Positions 1-6,903 of a DNA stretch of 7,736 nucleotides are shown piece after piece. The notes under the pieces are model-generated. The model ran no database searches and was not told the DNA's origin. It saw nothing but the letters and a program-made list of their open reading frames with translations. A program made the translations under genes and the position numbers. Within the stretch, counting starts at the first letter, position 1, and each line of letters begins with the position of its first letter. Source of the stretch: a bacterium. Its GTDB lineage: Bacteria > SZUA-79 > Acidulodesulfobacterales > Acidulodesulfobacteraceae. The stretch spans positions 1 to 7,736 of the forward strand of contig JAKACI010000065.1 in assembly GCA_021821565.1 (NCBI GenBank), read 5' to 3'.

Positions 1-30
1 ATAAGCTAAGCTAAACTAAACTTAATTAAA
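1..30 (+). repeat. 30-bp direct repeat, copy 1
   Basis: These 30 bases are identical to 1554-1583, on the other side of alaC. The match ends at base 31 (a here, t at 1584) and may extend further upstream beyond the window edge. The repeat is made of TAAGC/TAAAC pentamers, so it may have arisen by expansion of a shared microsatellite rather than by transposition. No terminal inverted repeats or transposase accompany it. Confidence 0.85.
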
Positions 31-221
31 AAATATAGTATAAAGTTAAGTTGAATTAAGTTAAGTTAAGTTAAATAAAAATGAATTAAATTAAAGTAAA
101 TAAAAATGAATTAGATAATTAATTAATAATTAGTATTAAATTAAATTAAATAAAATAAAATAAAATAAAATAAAATAAATATAATGAAATTAAAATAAAT
201 TAGATAATTAATAATAATTAA
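1..221. repeat. Degenerate pentanucleotide repeat tract upstream of alaC
   Basis: Split into 5-mers from base 1, the sequence stays in one register for about 175 bp: ataag ctaag ctaaa ctaaa, later ttaag repeats, then six taaaa units near 146-175. The consensus is roughly (T/C)TAA(A/G). Secondary repeats sit inside it: a 17-bp perfect repeat at 72-88 and 97-113, and a 15-bp one at 109-123 and 198-212. The register dissolves into A/T-rich sequence before the alaC start. TAA recurs every 5 bp, so all three forward frames are closed. No gene or convincing hairpin is seen. Any promoter for alaC must lie here or further upstream, but in sequence this AT-rich a -10 box cannot be picked out. Function is unknown. 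Confidence 0.8.
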
Positions 222-242
222 AAAATCAGGTAAATCTAAATT

Positions 243-1451
243 ATGACCGAAGATTTTGAAACAATAAAAAGACTGCCACCTTATGTTTTTGCGGAGGTTA
301 ATAAAATTAAAGCGGAAGCGAGGAAAAAAGGGGAAGATATAATAGACCTCGGTATGGGAAATCCTGATTCGCCGACGCCTATGTATATAATTGAAAAATT
401 GATAGAGGCATCTAAAAATCCGAAGAATCATCGGTATTCTGTGTCTAAGGGTATATATAAACTGAGAGTTGCTATATGTAATATGTATAAAAGAAATTAC
501 GATGTTGATTTAGATCCCGACAGTGAAGCTATTGTTACTATGGGTATCAAAGAAGGACTAAGCCATTTGATGCTTGCAACTATAAACAAGGGCGATGTAG
601 CGTTCGTGCCTAGCCCGTCGTATCCGATACATGCTTATTCCGTTATTATCGCAGGCGGCGACATCAGAAGTATACCGCTTGTTCCCGGAGAAGATTTTTT
701 TGAAAATCTGATGACCGCCTTAAAACAAACATGGCCAAAACCTAAAATGATTATATTGAGTTTTCCTCATAATCCTACGACTATAACCGTGGATATAGAT
801 TTTTTTGAAAAACTTGTAGATTTTGCTAAAGATAACGGCATTTATATTATCCATGACCATGCATATGCGGATCTTACCTTTGACGGATATAAATCTCCTA
901 GTTTTCTTTCGGTAAAAGGAGCAAAAGATGTCGGAGTAGAATTTTTTACAATGTCAAAAAGTTATAGTATGGCAGGATTTAGAGTGGGGTTTGCTTTAGG
1001 CAATCAAACATTGATTAATGCTTTATCAAGAATAAAAAGCTATCTTGATTACGGTATGTTTCAGCCTATTCAAATAGCCTCTATTATTGCTTTAAATGAA
1101 GAATATAAATACAATGCGATAAATCAAATGGTTGAGCATTATAAAAAAAGGAGAGATGTTTTAATTGAAAGTTTCAATAATGCAGGGTGGCATATTGAAA
1201 AGCCGAAGGCTACAATGTTTGTCTGGGCTAAAATTCCGGAACATTTTTTAAGCGCAGGCATAGGTTCGCTAGAATTTTCTAAAATGCTATTAGAAAAAGG
1301 AAAGGTTGCAGTATCTCCCGGTATCGGTTTTGGGGAATACGGCGATCAATATGTCAGATTTGCTCTCGTAGAAAATGAAATGCGGATAAGACAGGCGGCT
1401 AAAGGAATAAAACATTTTTTGAACAGCCAATTAGATATAAATCATATTTAA
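243..1451 (+). CDS. alaC: AlaC-type class I/II aminotransferase (alanine transaminase)
   Basis: A fold-type I PLP-dependent aminotransferase of 402 residues, the usual length, expected in the cytosol. By recall it closely follows E. coli AlaC (glutamate-pyruvate transaminase): RLPPYVF near the N-terminus (10-16), [10 protein letters not shown] (33-42), PSPSYPIH (123-130), FPHNPTT (174-180), HDHAYAD (204-210), [11 protein letters not shown] (237-247) and the C-terminal [18 protein letters not shown] (358-375). Expected PLP and substrate residues are present: N177, D205, Y208, Schiff-base K239, R247 and R372. LL-diaminopimelate aminotransferase is a close relative, and aspartate or other substrates cannot be excluded. 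The ATG is chosen because family members begin just before the RLPPYVF motif; it has only a weak AGG at 228-230. The gene precedes hom but is separated by a 226-bp repeat-rich spacer, so co-transcription with the threonine genes is uncertain. Confidence 0.9.
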   Translation: MTEDFETIKRLPPYVFAEVNKIKAEARKKGEDIIDLGMGNPDSPTPMYIIEKLIEASKNPKNHRYSVSKGIYKLRVAICNMYKRNYDVDLDPDSEAIVTMGIKEGLSHLMLATINKGDVAFVPSPSYPIHAYSVIIAGGDIRSIPLVPGEDFFENLMTALKQTWPKPKMIILSFPHNPTTITVDIDFFEKLVDFAKDNGIYIIHDHAYADLTFDGYKSPSFLSVKGAKDVGVEFFTMSKSYSMAGFRVGFALGNQTLINALSRIKSYLDYGMFQPIQIASIIALNEEYKYNAINQMVEHYKKRRDVLIESFNNAGWHIEKPKATMFVWAKIPEHFLSAGIGSLEFSKMLLEKGKVAVSPGIGFGEYGDQYVRFALVENEMRIRQAAKGIKHFLNSQLDINHI

Positions 1452-1677
1452 ACTAAACTGAATTAAATATTAAGCTTAAGATAAACTAAAACTAAATATT
1501 AAACTATTAAACTATGCTAAGTTAGATATTGGTAAACTAAGCTAAATATTAAGATAAGCTAAGCTAAACTAAACTTAATTAAATTAAATAAAAATTAGAA
1601 AGAATAAATATAATAAGCTAACACATAATAAACTAAAAACATAATATGCTAAGTTAATCATTTATAGAAAATAAACT
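1452..1677. repeat. AT-rich pentamer-repeat spacer between alaC and hom
   Basis: This gene-free spacer contains the same CTAAA/CTAAG/TTAAG pentamers as the tract upstream of alaC, but in shorter runs with phase breaks. TAAATATTAA occurs at 1464, 1493 and 1543, and TATGCTAAGTTA occurs at 1513-1524 and 1645-1656. Stop codons close every frame, so no leader peptide rich in Thr or Ile codons is present. I see no GC-rich hairpin that would serve as an intrinsic terminator for alaC. The last 18 bases before hom hold no recognisable Shine-Dalgarno sequence. Confidence 0.7.
1554..1583 (+). repeat. 30-bp direct repeat, copy 2
   Basis: Perfect copy of bases 1-30, in the same orientation, 1553 bp downstream. 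With copy 1 it brackets the whole alaC gene. Both copies lie inside pentamer-repeat tracts. After the repeat the two sites diverge at once. Confidence 0.85.
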
Positions 1678-2982
1678 ATGGAAAATAATAAAATTAATAT
1701 AGGGCTTTTAGGTTTTGGGACGGTAGGCGGCAGTTTTTACAGAATATTGGATATTCGCAAAAAAGAAATTGAAACAATGCTTTCTGCCGCCGTTAATATA
1801 AAAAAAATATTTACAAGAGGAAACAGAAATCCTTCGGCAGAAGACGCCGGGAATTTAATAGTTAACGACATAGACGATATTTTAAACGATAAAAGCATAG
1901 ATGTAATAGTTGAACTTATGGGAGGAATTAATCCTGCAAAAGACTATATTGAAAAAGCTATTAAAAACGGAAAAAGCGTTATAACCGCAAATAAAGCGCT
2001 GCTCGCAGAACATGGGGAAGAAATTTTTAAATTATGCAAAAAACATAATGCGCATATAGGATTTGAAGCTGCCGTAGGAGGCGGGATTCCTATATTAAGG
2101 TCTATAAAAAACGGTCTTGCCGGAGATTCTATTATATCGGTATTTTCTATAATAAACGGAACATCTAACTATATTCTGTCTAAGATGACAAACGAGGGCG
2201 GAAAATTTGAAGATATTCTTAAAAAAGCACAGGAAAAAGGTTACGCTGAAGCCGACCCGTCATTTGACATAAATGGAACCGACAGCGCTCATAAATTAGT
2301 TATATTAGGCAGATTGGCGTTTTCGGCAAGCATATCTTTAAGCGATATTATAATTGAAGGAATAAAAGACATAAACGATATAGATATTTGTTTTGCTAAA
2401 GATCTCGGATATAAAATAAAACTTCTCGGTATCCTTAAGAATGACGATTCAAAAATAGAAATAAGAGTGCATCCTACCTTAATTCCCTTAGACAGCCTAT
2501 TGTCAAAGGTGGACGGAGTGTTTAACGCATTTTTTTTGAATGCCAAATTTGCCGGTCCTATAAGTCTTACAGGTTACGGTGCGGGAGGTATGGCGACGGC
2601 AAGCGCGGTCATGGGAGATTTTATTGAAATAGCAGGAAAAATATTAAATAACGAAAAACATCAGGATATTTTTCTAAATGAAAGTTTAAATAAAATTCAT
2701 ATAAAAAGAAAAAGAGATATAATATCAAGATACTATTTAAGATTTTCCGCTATGGACAGACCCGGTGTTCTTGCTAAAATTTCTAAGATTTTAGGAGATA
2801 ATTTGATCGGCATAAGCTCAATGATTCAGCAAGGCAGAAAAATAGACAGCGCCGTTCCTATTGTTATAACAACTCATGAAGCAAATGAAGAAGAACTGTT
2901 TAAAAGCATAGAATTATGTGATAAATTAGACATTATTCTTGCAAAAACTATGGTTTTAAGAATTGAAGACAATGTAAATTAG
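1678..2982 (+). CDS. hom: Homoserine dehydrogenase with C-terminal ACT domain
   Basis: Reduces L-aspartate 4-semialdehyde to L-homoserine with NAD(P)H, the branch point toward threonine and methionine; cytosolic. The protein has 434 residues, the normal size for a monofunctional enzyme (no aspartokinase fused). The N-terminal Rossmann domain starts with GFGTVG (12-17); ITANKALLA (102-110) contains the conserved K106; AAVGGGIPI (131-139) and NGTSNYIL (160-167) follow. The catalytic segment YAEADPSFDINGTDSAHK (189-206) supplies E191, D202 and the active-site lysine K206. GYGAGGMATASAVMGD (299-314) closes the catalytic part. Residues 351-428 form an ACT domain beginning RYYLRFSAMDRPGVLAKI, which in this family usually mediates feedback inhibition by threonine. 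The ATG precedes the Rossmann motif by the usual distance but lacks a visible Shine-Dalgarno. It is probably the first gene of a hom-thrC-kinase operon (56-nt gap to thrC). Confidence 0.96.
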   Translation: MENNKINIGLLGFGTVGGSFYRILDIRKKEIETMLSAAVNIKKIFTRGNRNPSAEDAGNLIVNDIDDILNDKSIDVIVELMGGINPAKDYIEKAIKNGKSVITANKALLAEHGEEIFKLCKKHNAHIGFEAAVGGGIPILRSIKNGLAGDSIISVFSIINGTSNYILSKMTNEGGKFEDILKKAQEKGYAEADPSFDINGTDSAHKLVILGRLAFSASISLSDIIIEGIKDINDIDICFAKDLGYKIKLLGILKNDDSKIEIRVHPTLIPLDSLLSKVDGVFNAFFLNAKFAGPISLTGYGAGGMATASAVMGDFIEIAGKILNNEKHQDIFLNESLNKIHIKRKRDIISRYYLRFSAMDRPGVLAKISKILGDNLIGISSMIQQGRKIDSAVPIVITTHEANEEELFKSIELCDKLDIILAKTMVLRIEDNVN

Positions 2983-3026
2983 TATAATTATAATATATAA
3001 TAATATTAAATTTAAATTAATTTAAT

Positions 3027-3032
3027 CGGGAG
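3027..3032 (+). promoter_or_regulatory. Ribosome binding site fixing the TTG start of thrC
   Basis: CGGGAG lies six bases before TTG 3039-3041 in an otherwise A/T-only spacer. No in-frame ATG occurs near the start of the conserved protein. A second in-frame TTG at 3045 would leave a 12-base spacer, so 3039 is preferred. Confidence 0.6.
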
Positions 3033-3038
3033 TCAAAC

Positions 3039-4106
3039 TTGCAATTGCAAAAATATGAAGGGGTTATTAAAAGATACCGCGAATTCTTGCCTCAGATAAA
3101 TGATGAATTTATTATAAGCATACTTGAAGGAAATACTCCGCTTATAAAATCAAGGAATGTTTATAAAACGATAAATCCCGATATTGAAATTTATTTTAAA
3201 TATGAAGGATTAAACCCTACAGGTTCTTTTAAGGACAGAGGGATGACCATGGCTGTTTCAAAAGCTGTCGCAGACGGATCCAGGGCAATAATATGCGCTT
3301 CTACAGGCAATACTTCTGCCGCAGCGGCAGCTTATGCCGCCAGAGCAGACATAAAATCATTCGTGCTTATTCCGGAAGGCAAAATTGCAATGGGGAAACT
3401 TTCGCAGGCACTTATGCACGGTTCTGTCGTTATGCAAATTCAAGGTAATTTTGACGAAGCTCTTGTTATAGCTAAGGAAATATCGGACGAATTTGAAGTA
3501 ACATTAGTCAATTCAGTTAATCCTTACCGAATAGAAGGTCAGAAAACAGCAAGTTTTGAAATCGCCGACGAACTTGGAAAAGCTCCCGATTATCATATAC
3601 TTCCTGTAGGTAATGCAGGTAATATCACTGCTTATTGGAACGGATACAAAGAATATTATCAAGCCGGAAAAATTAAAAATTTGCCTAAGATGCTCGGCTT
3701 TCAGGCTGCAGGAGCTGCGCCTATCGTATTAAATCATATAGTTAAAGAACCTCATACTATTGCTACCGCTATAAGAATCGGAAACCCTGCAAGCTGGCAA
3801 AATGCCGTTAAAGCAAAAGAAGAATCGGGAGGATTGATTGAAGCGGTGACGGATGAAGACCTTCTTGCTGCATACGCTTTATTGGCAAAGACTGAAGGAA
3901 TATTCTGCGAGCCTGCTTCAGCTATAACATTAGCCGGTTTAATCAGGTTAAATAAACGAGGATTTTTTAAAAAAGACGATGTTTGTGTTTTGACGTTAAC
4001 AGGACATGGACTAAAAGATCCGCAAAATGCTATAAAAATTTCAAAGGAGCCTGTCATTGTTCCATGTGATAAAAAATCTGTTTTAAAAGCAATGGAGCTT
4101 ATATAA
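3039..4106 (+). CDS. thrC: Threonine synthase
   Basis: Converts O-phospho-L-homoserine to L-threonine and phosphate, the last step of the pathway; a cytosolic fold-type II PLP enzyme. Its 355 residues match the short bacterial/archaeal class without the plant-type SAM-binding extension. The opening EGNTPLI (30-36) is followed by the PLP-lysine motif TGSFKDRGM (61-69, Schiff-base K65), the STGNTSAAAAAYAARA segment (88-103) that covers the substrate, the PLP-phosphate loop PVGNAGN (189-195), and LTLTGHGLKDP (318-328), which is diagnostic of threonine synthase against cysteine synthase or threonine dehydratase. Translation appears to start at TTG with CGGGAG upstream. It sits between hom and a candidate homoserine kinase, so its substrate is likely made by its downstream neighbour. 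The stop codon lies inside a 15-bp tandem duplication. Confidence 0.96.
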   Translation: MQLQKYEGVIKRYREFLPQINDEFIISILEGNTPLIKSRNVYKTINPDIEIYFKYEGLNPTGSFKDRGMTMAVSKAVADGSRAIICASTGNTSAAAAAYAARADIKSFVLIPEGKIAMGKLSQALMHGSVVMQIQGNFDEALVIAKEISDEFEVTLVNSVNPYRIEGQKTASFEIADELGKAPDYHILPVGNAGNITAYWNGYKEYYQAGKIKNLPKMLGFQAAGAAPIVLNHIVKEPHTIATAIRIGNPASWQNAVKAKEESGGLIEAVTDEDLLAAYALLAKTEGIFCEPASAITLAGLIRLNKRGFFKKDDVCVLTLTGHGLKDPQNAIKISKEPVIVPCDKKSVLKAMELI

Positions 4107-4128
4107 AAAAATTTTATATAAAAAAATT
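4099..4128. repeat. 15-bp tandem duplication across the thrC stop codon
   Basis: TTATATAAAAAAATT occurs twice back to back (4099-4113 and 4114-4128) without mismatch. The first copy contains the final Ile codon and TAA stop of thrC; the second lies wholly in the spacer before the kinase gene. It looks like recent slippage. It does not alter either reading frame. Confidence 0.85.
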
Positions 4129-4160
4129 AAAGATAAAATAAACGGGAGAAATTGAAAAAT

Positions 4161-5405
4161 ATGGAAAAAGAAAAAAAATATATCATTTTGTGTCCGGACG
4201 GAATGGCGGATTTTCCCTTAACAGAGTTAAACAATAAATCTCCGCTTGATTTTGCGGCAACGCCTAATATGGATTATATTGCATCAAGCGGCATCGCCGG
4301 ACTTGTCAAAACAATTCCTGACGATTGCCTTCCCGGAAGCGATATAGGTTCTCTGAGTATTTTAGGATACGACCCAGTCAAATATTACACAGGAAGGTCC
4401 CCCTTGGAAGCTATGAGCATGGGCATTGAACTTATCGGCAACGACGTTGCTTTCAGACTTAACCTTGTCAATATACTTAATGAAAACGGAAAAAGAATTA
4501 TGCATGATTATTCCGGCGGACATATTACTACCGAAGAAGCAAAAAGCATATTGGAAACATTACAAAAAGAATTAGGCAGCAGCGATTTTCAATTTTATCC
4601 CGGTGTCAGTTACAGACATCTTATGGTCGCTAAAAATAATATTGATATAAAAGGTCTTCAGACCGTTGCTCCTCATGATATACCCGACTTACAAATAGAC
4701 GAATACCTGCCGCACGGAAATTCATCAAGCGGTATTTTGCTAGAAATAATGAAAAAAGCAGAGGATATACTTAAAAATCACGATGTTAATAAAGCAAGAA
4801 TAGCTTCCGGCAAACTTCCCGCGAATTCTATCTGGCTATGGGGGCAAGGACATAGACCAAGCATGCCGACTATGGAAGAGGAGCATGGAATAAAAGGCGC
4901 CGTTATATCCGCAGTAGATCTTGTTAAAGGAATAGGAAAATATGCGGGACTGAATTCAATAAATGTTCCCGGAGCCACGGGTTATCTTGATACAAATTAT
5001 AAAGGCAAAGTTGAATACGGTTTAGATTCGCTAAATTCAGGAAATTTTGTATATATTCATGTGGAAGCTCCCGATGAAGCATCTCACGAGGGCAGCATTG
5101 AAAAAAAATTACAGGCGATACAAGATTTTGATAAATATATAGTCGGCGGCATTCTTGAAGGAGTTAAAAAATATCAAGATTTTATTATTATGATTTTGCC
5201 CGACCATTATAACCCCGTAAAATTAAAAAAACACTCTTCAGGACCTGTTCCTTTTTGCGCTTTTGCACCCTCAATGAAAGATACGCATTTTAAATATCAT
5301 ACATTTAATTTTTCTGAAAAAAATTCTCAAAACACTGGTTTATTTTTTGATTCAGGCGCGAAACTTTTTAAAAGTTTTTTAAATTCTTTTAATGAATTTT
5401 TATAA
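4161..5405 (+). CDS. Proposed homoserine kinase of the phosphoglycerate-mutase (ApgM-like) family
   Basis: An alkaline-phosphatase-superfamily protein of 414 residues, related to archaeal-type cofactor-independent phosphoglycerate mutase. The subfamily (TIGR02535, proposed homoserine kinase; SEED functional analog of homoserine kinase) is found in threonine operons lacking classical GHMP-family ThrB. Expected role: phosphorylation of homoserine for ThrC. Visible sites: IILCPDGMAD with metal ligand D13; LPGSDIGSLSILGYDP (57-72) with presumed phosphoserine S60; HVEAPDEASHEG (300-311) with D305 and H309; LPDHYNP (346-352) with D348 and H349; HSSGPVPF (358-365) with H358. Family members begin just before the K-Y-I-I-L-x-P-D-G stretch, so ATG 4161 is chosen (12 bases after GGGAG 4144-4148). 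TTG 4152, only three bases after it, would add three residues. Glycolytic mutase activity remains possible from sequence alone; the position directly after hom and thrC is the main argument for the kinase role. Confidence 0.82.
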   Translation: MEKEKKYIILCPDGMADFPLTELNNKSPLDFAATPNMDYIASSGIAGLVKTIPDDCLPGSDIGSLSILGYDPVKYYTGRSPLEAMSMGIELIGNDVAFRLNLVNILNENGKRIMHDYSGGHITTEEAKSILETLQKELGSSDFQFYPGVSYRHLMVAKNNIDIKGLQTVAPHDIPDLQIDEYLPHGNSSSGILLEIMKKAEDILKNHDVNKARIASGKLPANSIWLWGQGHRPSMPTMEEEHGIKGAVISAVDLVKGIGKYAGLNSINVPGATGYLDTNYKGKVEYGLDSLNSGNFVYIHVEAPDEASHEGSIEKKLQAIQDFDKYIVGGILEGVKKYQDFIIMILPDHYNPVKLKKHSSGPVPFCAFAPSMKDTHFKYHTFNFSEKNSQNTGLFFDSGAKLFKSFLNSFNEFL

Positions 5406-5582
5406 ATAAGTGCATTAGATAAGTGTATTATTAAATCATATTATGATTATGATTATGATTATTTTAAAATTTTTAACAACAAATTTTATTTTTTAGTTGC
5501 TTTTAAAAAAATGTTTTATTAAAATAGAATCTTGGAATATTTAAATTTATTTTTGTTATGCTATTAATTAGGAGAACAAGTA
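5406..5582. promoter_or_regulatory. Spacer between threonine genes and icd; probable transcription boundary
   Basis: This 177-bp A/T-rich gap is the longest after hom and separates two functional groups, so a new promoter for icd is expected here. A weak candidate is TTGGAA (5532-5537) with TATGCT (5557-5562) at a wide 19-base spacing, ending just before the AGGAG (5570-5574) that sits eight bases from the icd ATG. The only possible terminator stem, at 5501-5524, is made solely of A/T pairs with a 2-base loop and is not convincing. It also contains the hexamer repeat at 5441-5462. Confidence 0.35.
5441..5462. repeat. TTATGA hexamer microsatellite
   Basis: Three perfect TTATGA units plus a partial fourth (TTAT) lie 36 bases after the kinase stop codon, outside any gene. 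No role is evident; slippage is the simplest explanation. Confidence 0.8.
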
Positions 5583-6851
5583 ATGAACGAAAATGTGTTT
5601 AAATGGAATCGTAAAACCTGTATTCCAGGAGAAGGGAGTTTTATTAAGCTAAAAGAGGATAAAACATTAGAGATACCCGATAATCCAATAATTTCCTATA
5701 TTGAAGGAGACGGGATAGGTTTCGAAATTACCCCCGTAATGCACAAAGTTTTAAATAGCGCTATTAATAAAGCATATCATGGGTCAAAAGTCATTTATTG
5801 GGTTGAGGTATTAGCGGGAGATAAAGCCGAAAAGAACGGTTTAGAAAGAATGCCTGAAGAAACATTGGAAATTTTAAAACAGAGCGTTGTTTCTATAAAA
5901 GGTCCTTTAGGCACTCCTGTAGGCAAACCGGGAAAATCTCTTAATTCCATTCTAAGGCAATCTATGGACTTTTACTCGGCAATAAGACCGGTTTATTACT
6001 TAGGTCAGCCGTCTCCGATACCTGATGCGGGACGGGTAAACGTCACCGTTTTTAGAGAAAATTCGGACGATGTTTATATGGCGATAGAATATATGCCGAA
6101 ATCAGACGGAGCAAAAAAAGTGCGCGAATTTTTTATTAATGAAATGAATGTTAAATCTGATGCTATTCCTGAAGATGCAGGCATTACCGTAAAGCCGATG
6201 AGCGAATTTAAAACCAAAAGACATACAAGAAAAGCCTTTAGATATGCCATAGAGAACAATAAAAAATCAATAGCGGTGGCAGGCAAAGGAAATATTATGA
6301 AGGCTACTGAAGGCGCTTTTATGAACTGGGCTTTTGAAGTAGCAAAAGAAGACGAATTTAAAGATAAAATATCAATAGAACATAATTGCGCTAACGATAA
6401 AATAAAACTTTCCAAAGTTATAACCGATCAAATGCTTATGCAGTTGGTTTTAAATCCTGACGCTTACGATGTTATAATTACCCAGAATCTGAACGGCGAT
6501 TATATATCAGACCTTGCTTCCGCCCTTGTAGGCGGACCTGGTTTTGTTCCAAGCGGTAATATCGGCGATGGGTATGCTCTTTTTGAAAGTACGCATGGGG
6601 TCGGTATGGACATTGCAGGACAAGGCATAGCAAATCCGTTGTCAATTACTTTGTCCGGAGCCATGATGCTTGAATATATTGGTTTTAAAGAAGCTGCAGA
6701 CTTAATACATAAAGCAGTAAGAAGTGTTATATCTCAATGCAAAGGCACAAAGGATATGTTCTCTGGATTTAAAAAAATGGGTAAAGAAGCGACTGAGCTT
6801 AATACTTCCGAGTTTGGCGAGGCTATTTTAGTTGAAATACAAAACTGTTGA
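5583..6851 (+). CDS. icd: Isocitrate dehydrogenase, probably NAD-dependent
   Basis: Interconverts isocitrate and 2-oxoglutarate plus CO2 in the TCA cycle; cytosolic, normally homodimeric. The 422 residues align along their length with E. coli Icd (416). Substrate and metal residues are intact: S119 and N121 in GKSLNSILRQ, R125, R135, R158 in FREN, Y165, K235 in GKGNIMK, D282, and D306/D310 in NLNGDYISD. The cofactor loop differs: after STHG (336-339) come D343, I344 and A350, where E. coli has K344, Y345 and V351, which contact the NADP phosphate. These are the changes used in published engineering of E. coli Icd toward NAD. Further on, the Tyr391 and Arg395 positions read S394 and K398 in an ungapped alignment. 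NAD preference is therefore inferred. S119 is the phosphorylation site in E. coli, but no AceK is visible here. Strong AGGAG at 5570-5574 supports the ATG. OsmC and a biotin carboxylase follow at short gaps, suggesting an operon. Confidence 0.95.
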   Translation: MNENVFKWNRKTCIPGEGSFIKLKEDKTLEIPDNPIISYIEGDGIGFEITPVMHKVLNSAINKAYHGSKVIYWVEVLAGDKAEKNGLERMPEETLEILKQSVVSIKGPLGTPVGKPGKSLNSILRQSMDFYSAIRPVYYLGQPSPIPDAGRVNVTVFRENSDDVYMAIEYMPKSDGAKKVREFFINEMNVKSDAIPEDAGITVKPMSEFKTKRHTRKAFRYAIENNKKSIAVAGKGNIMKATEGAFMNWAFEVAKEDEFKDKISIEHNCANDKIKLSKVITDQMLMQLVLNPDAYDVIITQNLNGDYISDLASALVGGPGFVPSGNIGDGYALFESTHGVGMDIAGQGIANPLSITLSGAMMLEYIGFKEAADLIHKAVRSVISQCKGTKDMFSGFKKMGKEATELNTSEFGEAILVEIQNC

Positions 6852-6903
6852 AATAAAAGCTTTTAAAAGAAAAAACAATGTAACAAAATTTTGGGGGTAA
6901 ATT

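Noticed and set aside
1..242. CRISPR array or replication origin iterons
   Set aside because: Repeats are 5-bp degenerate units without unique spacers, and no DnaA-box-like cluster or replication gene is present.
141..431. Minus-strand open frame of 96 codons overlapping the alaC start and the repeat tract
   Set aside because: Its C-terminal half is Phe/Ile/Leu/Tyr low complexity produced by reading the TAAAA repeat backwards, and the rest is antisense to the conserved N-terminus of alaC.
1452..1677. Threonine attenuator, T-box or riboswitch before hom
   Set aside because: No leader ORF with Thr/Ile codon runs, no T-box motif, no GC-containing terminator/antiterminator pair; the spacer is all A/T-rich pentamer words.
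4161..5405. Glycolytic phosphoglycerate mutase (apgM) as the primary call
   Set aside because: The fold and metal sites fit, but the gene is placed directly after hom and thrC with no other homoserine kinase in view, and the subfamily is the proposed homoserine kinase. Kept as an alternative only.
5501..5524. Intrinsic terminator before icd
   Set aside because: The stem is entirely A/T with one mismatch and a 2-base loop; such stems occur by chance in this AT-rich spacer and would be unstable.
6074..6415. Minus-strand open frame of 113 codons inside icd
   Set aside because: It is antisense to a strongly conserved part of Icd, matches no recognisable family and has no ribosome site; similar antisense frames inside hom, thrC, the kinase and osmC were dropped for the same reason.
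6855..6864. AAAAGCTTTT palindrome after icd as terminator or operator
   Set aside because: A 10-bp perfect palindrome with no loop and no following T-run; too short to separate from chance.
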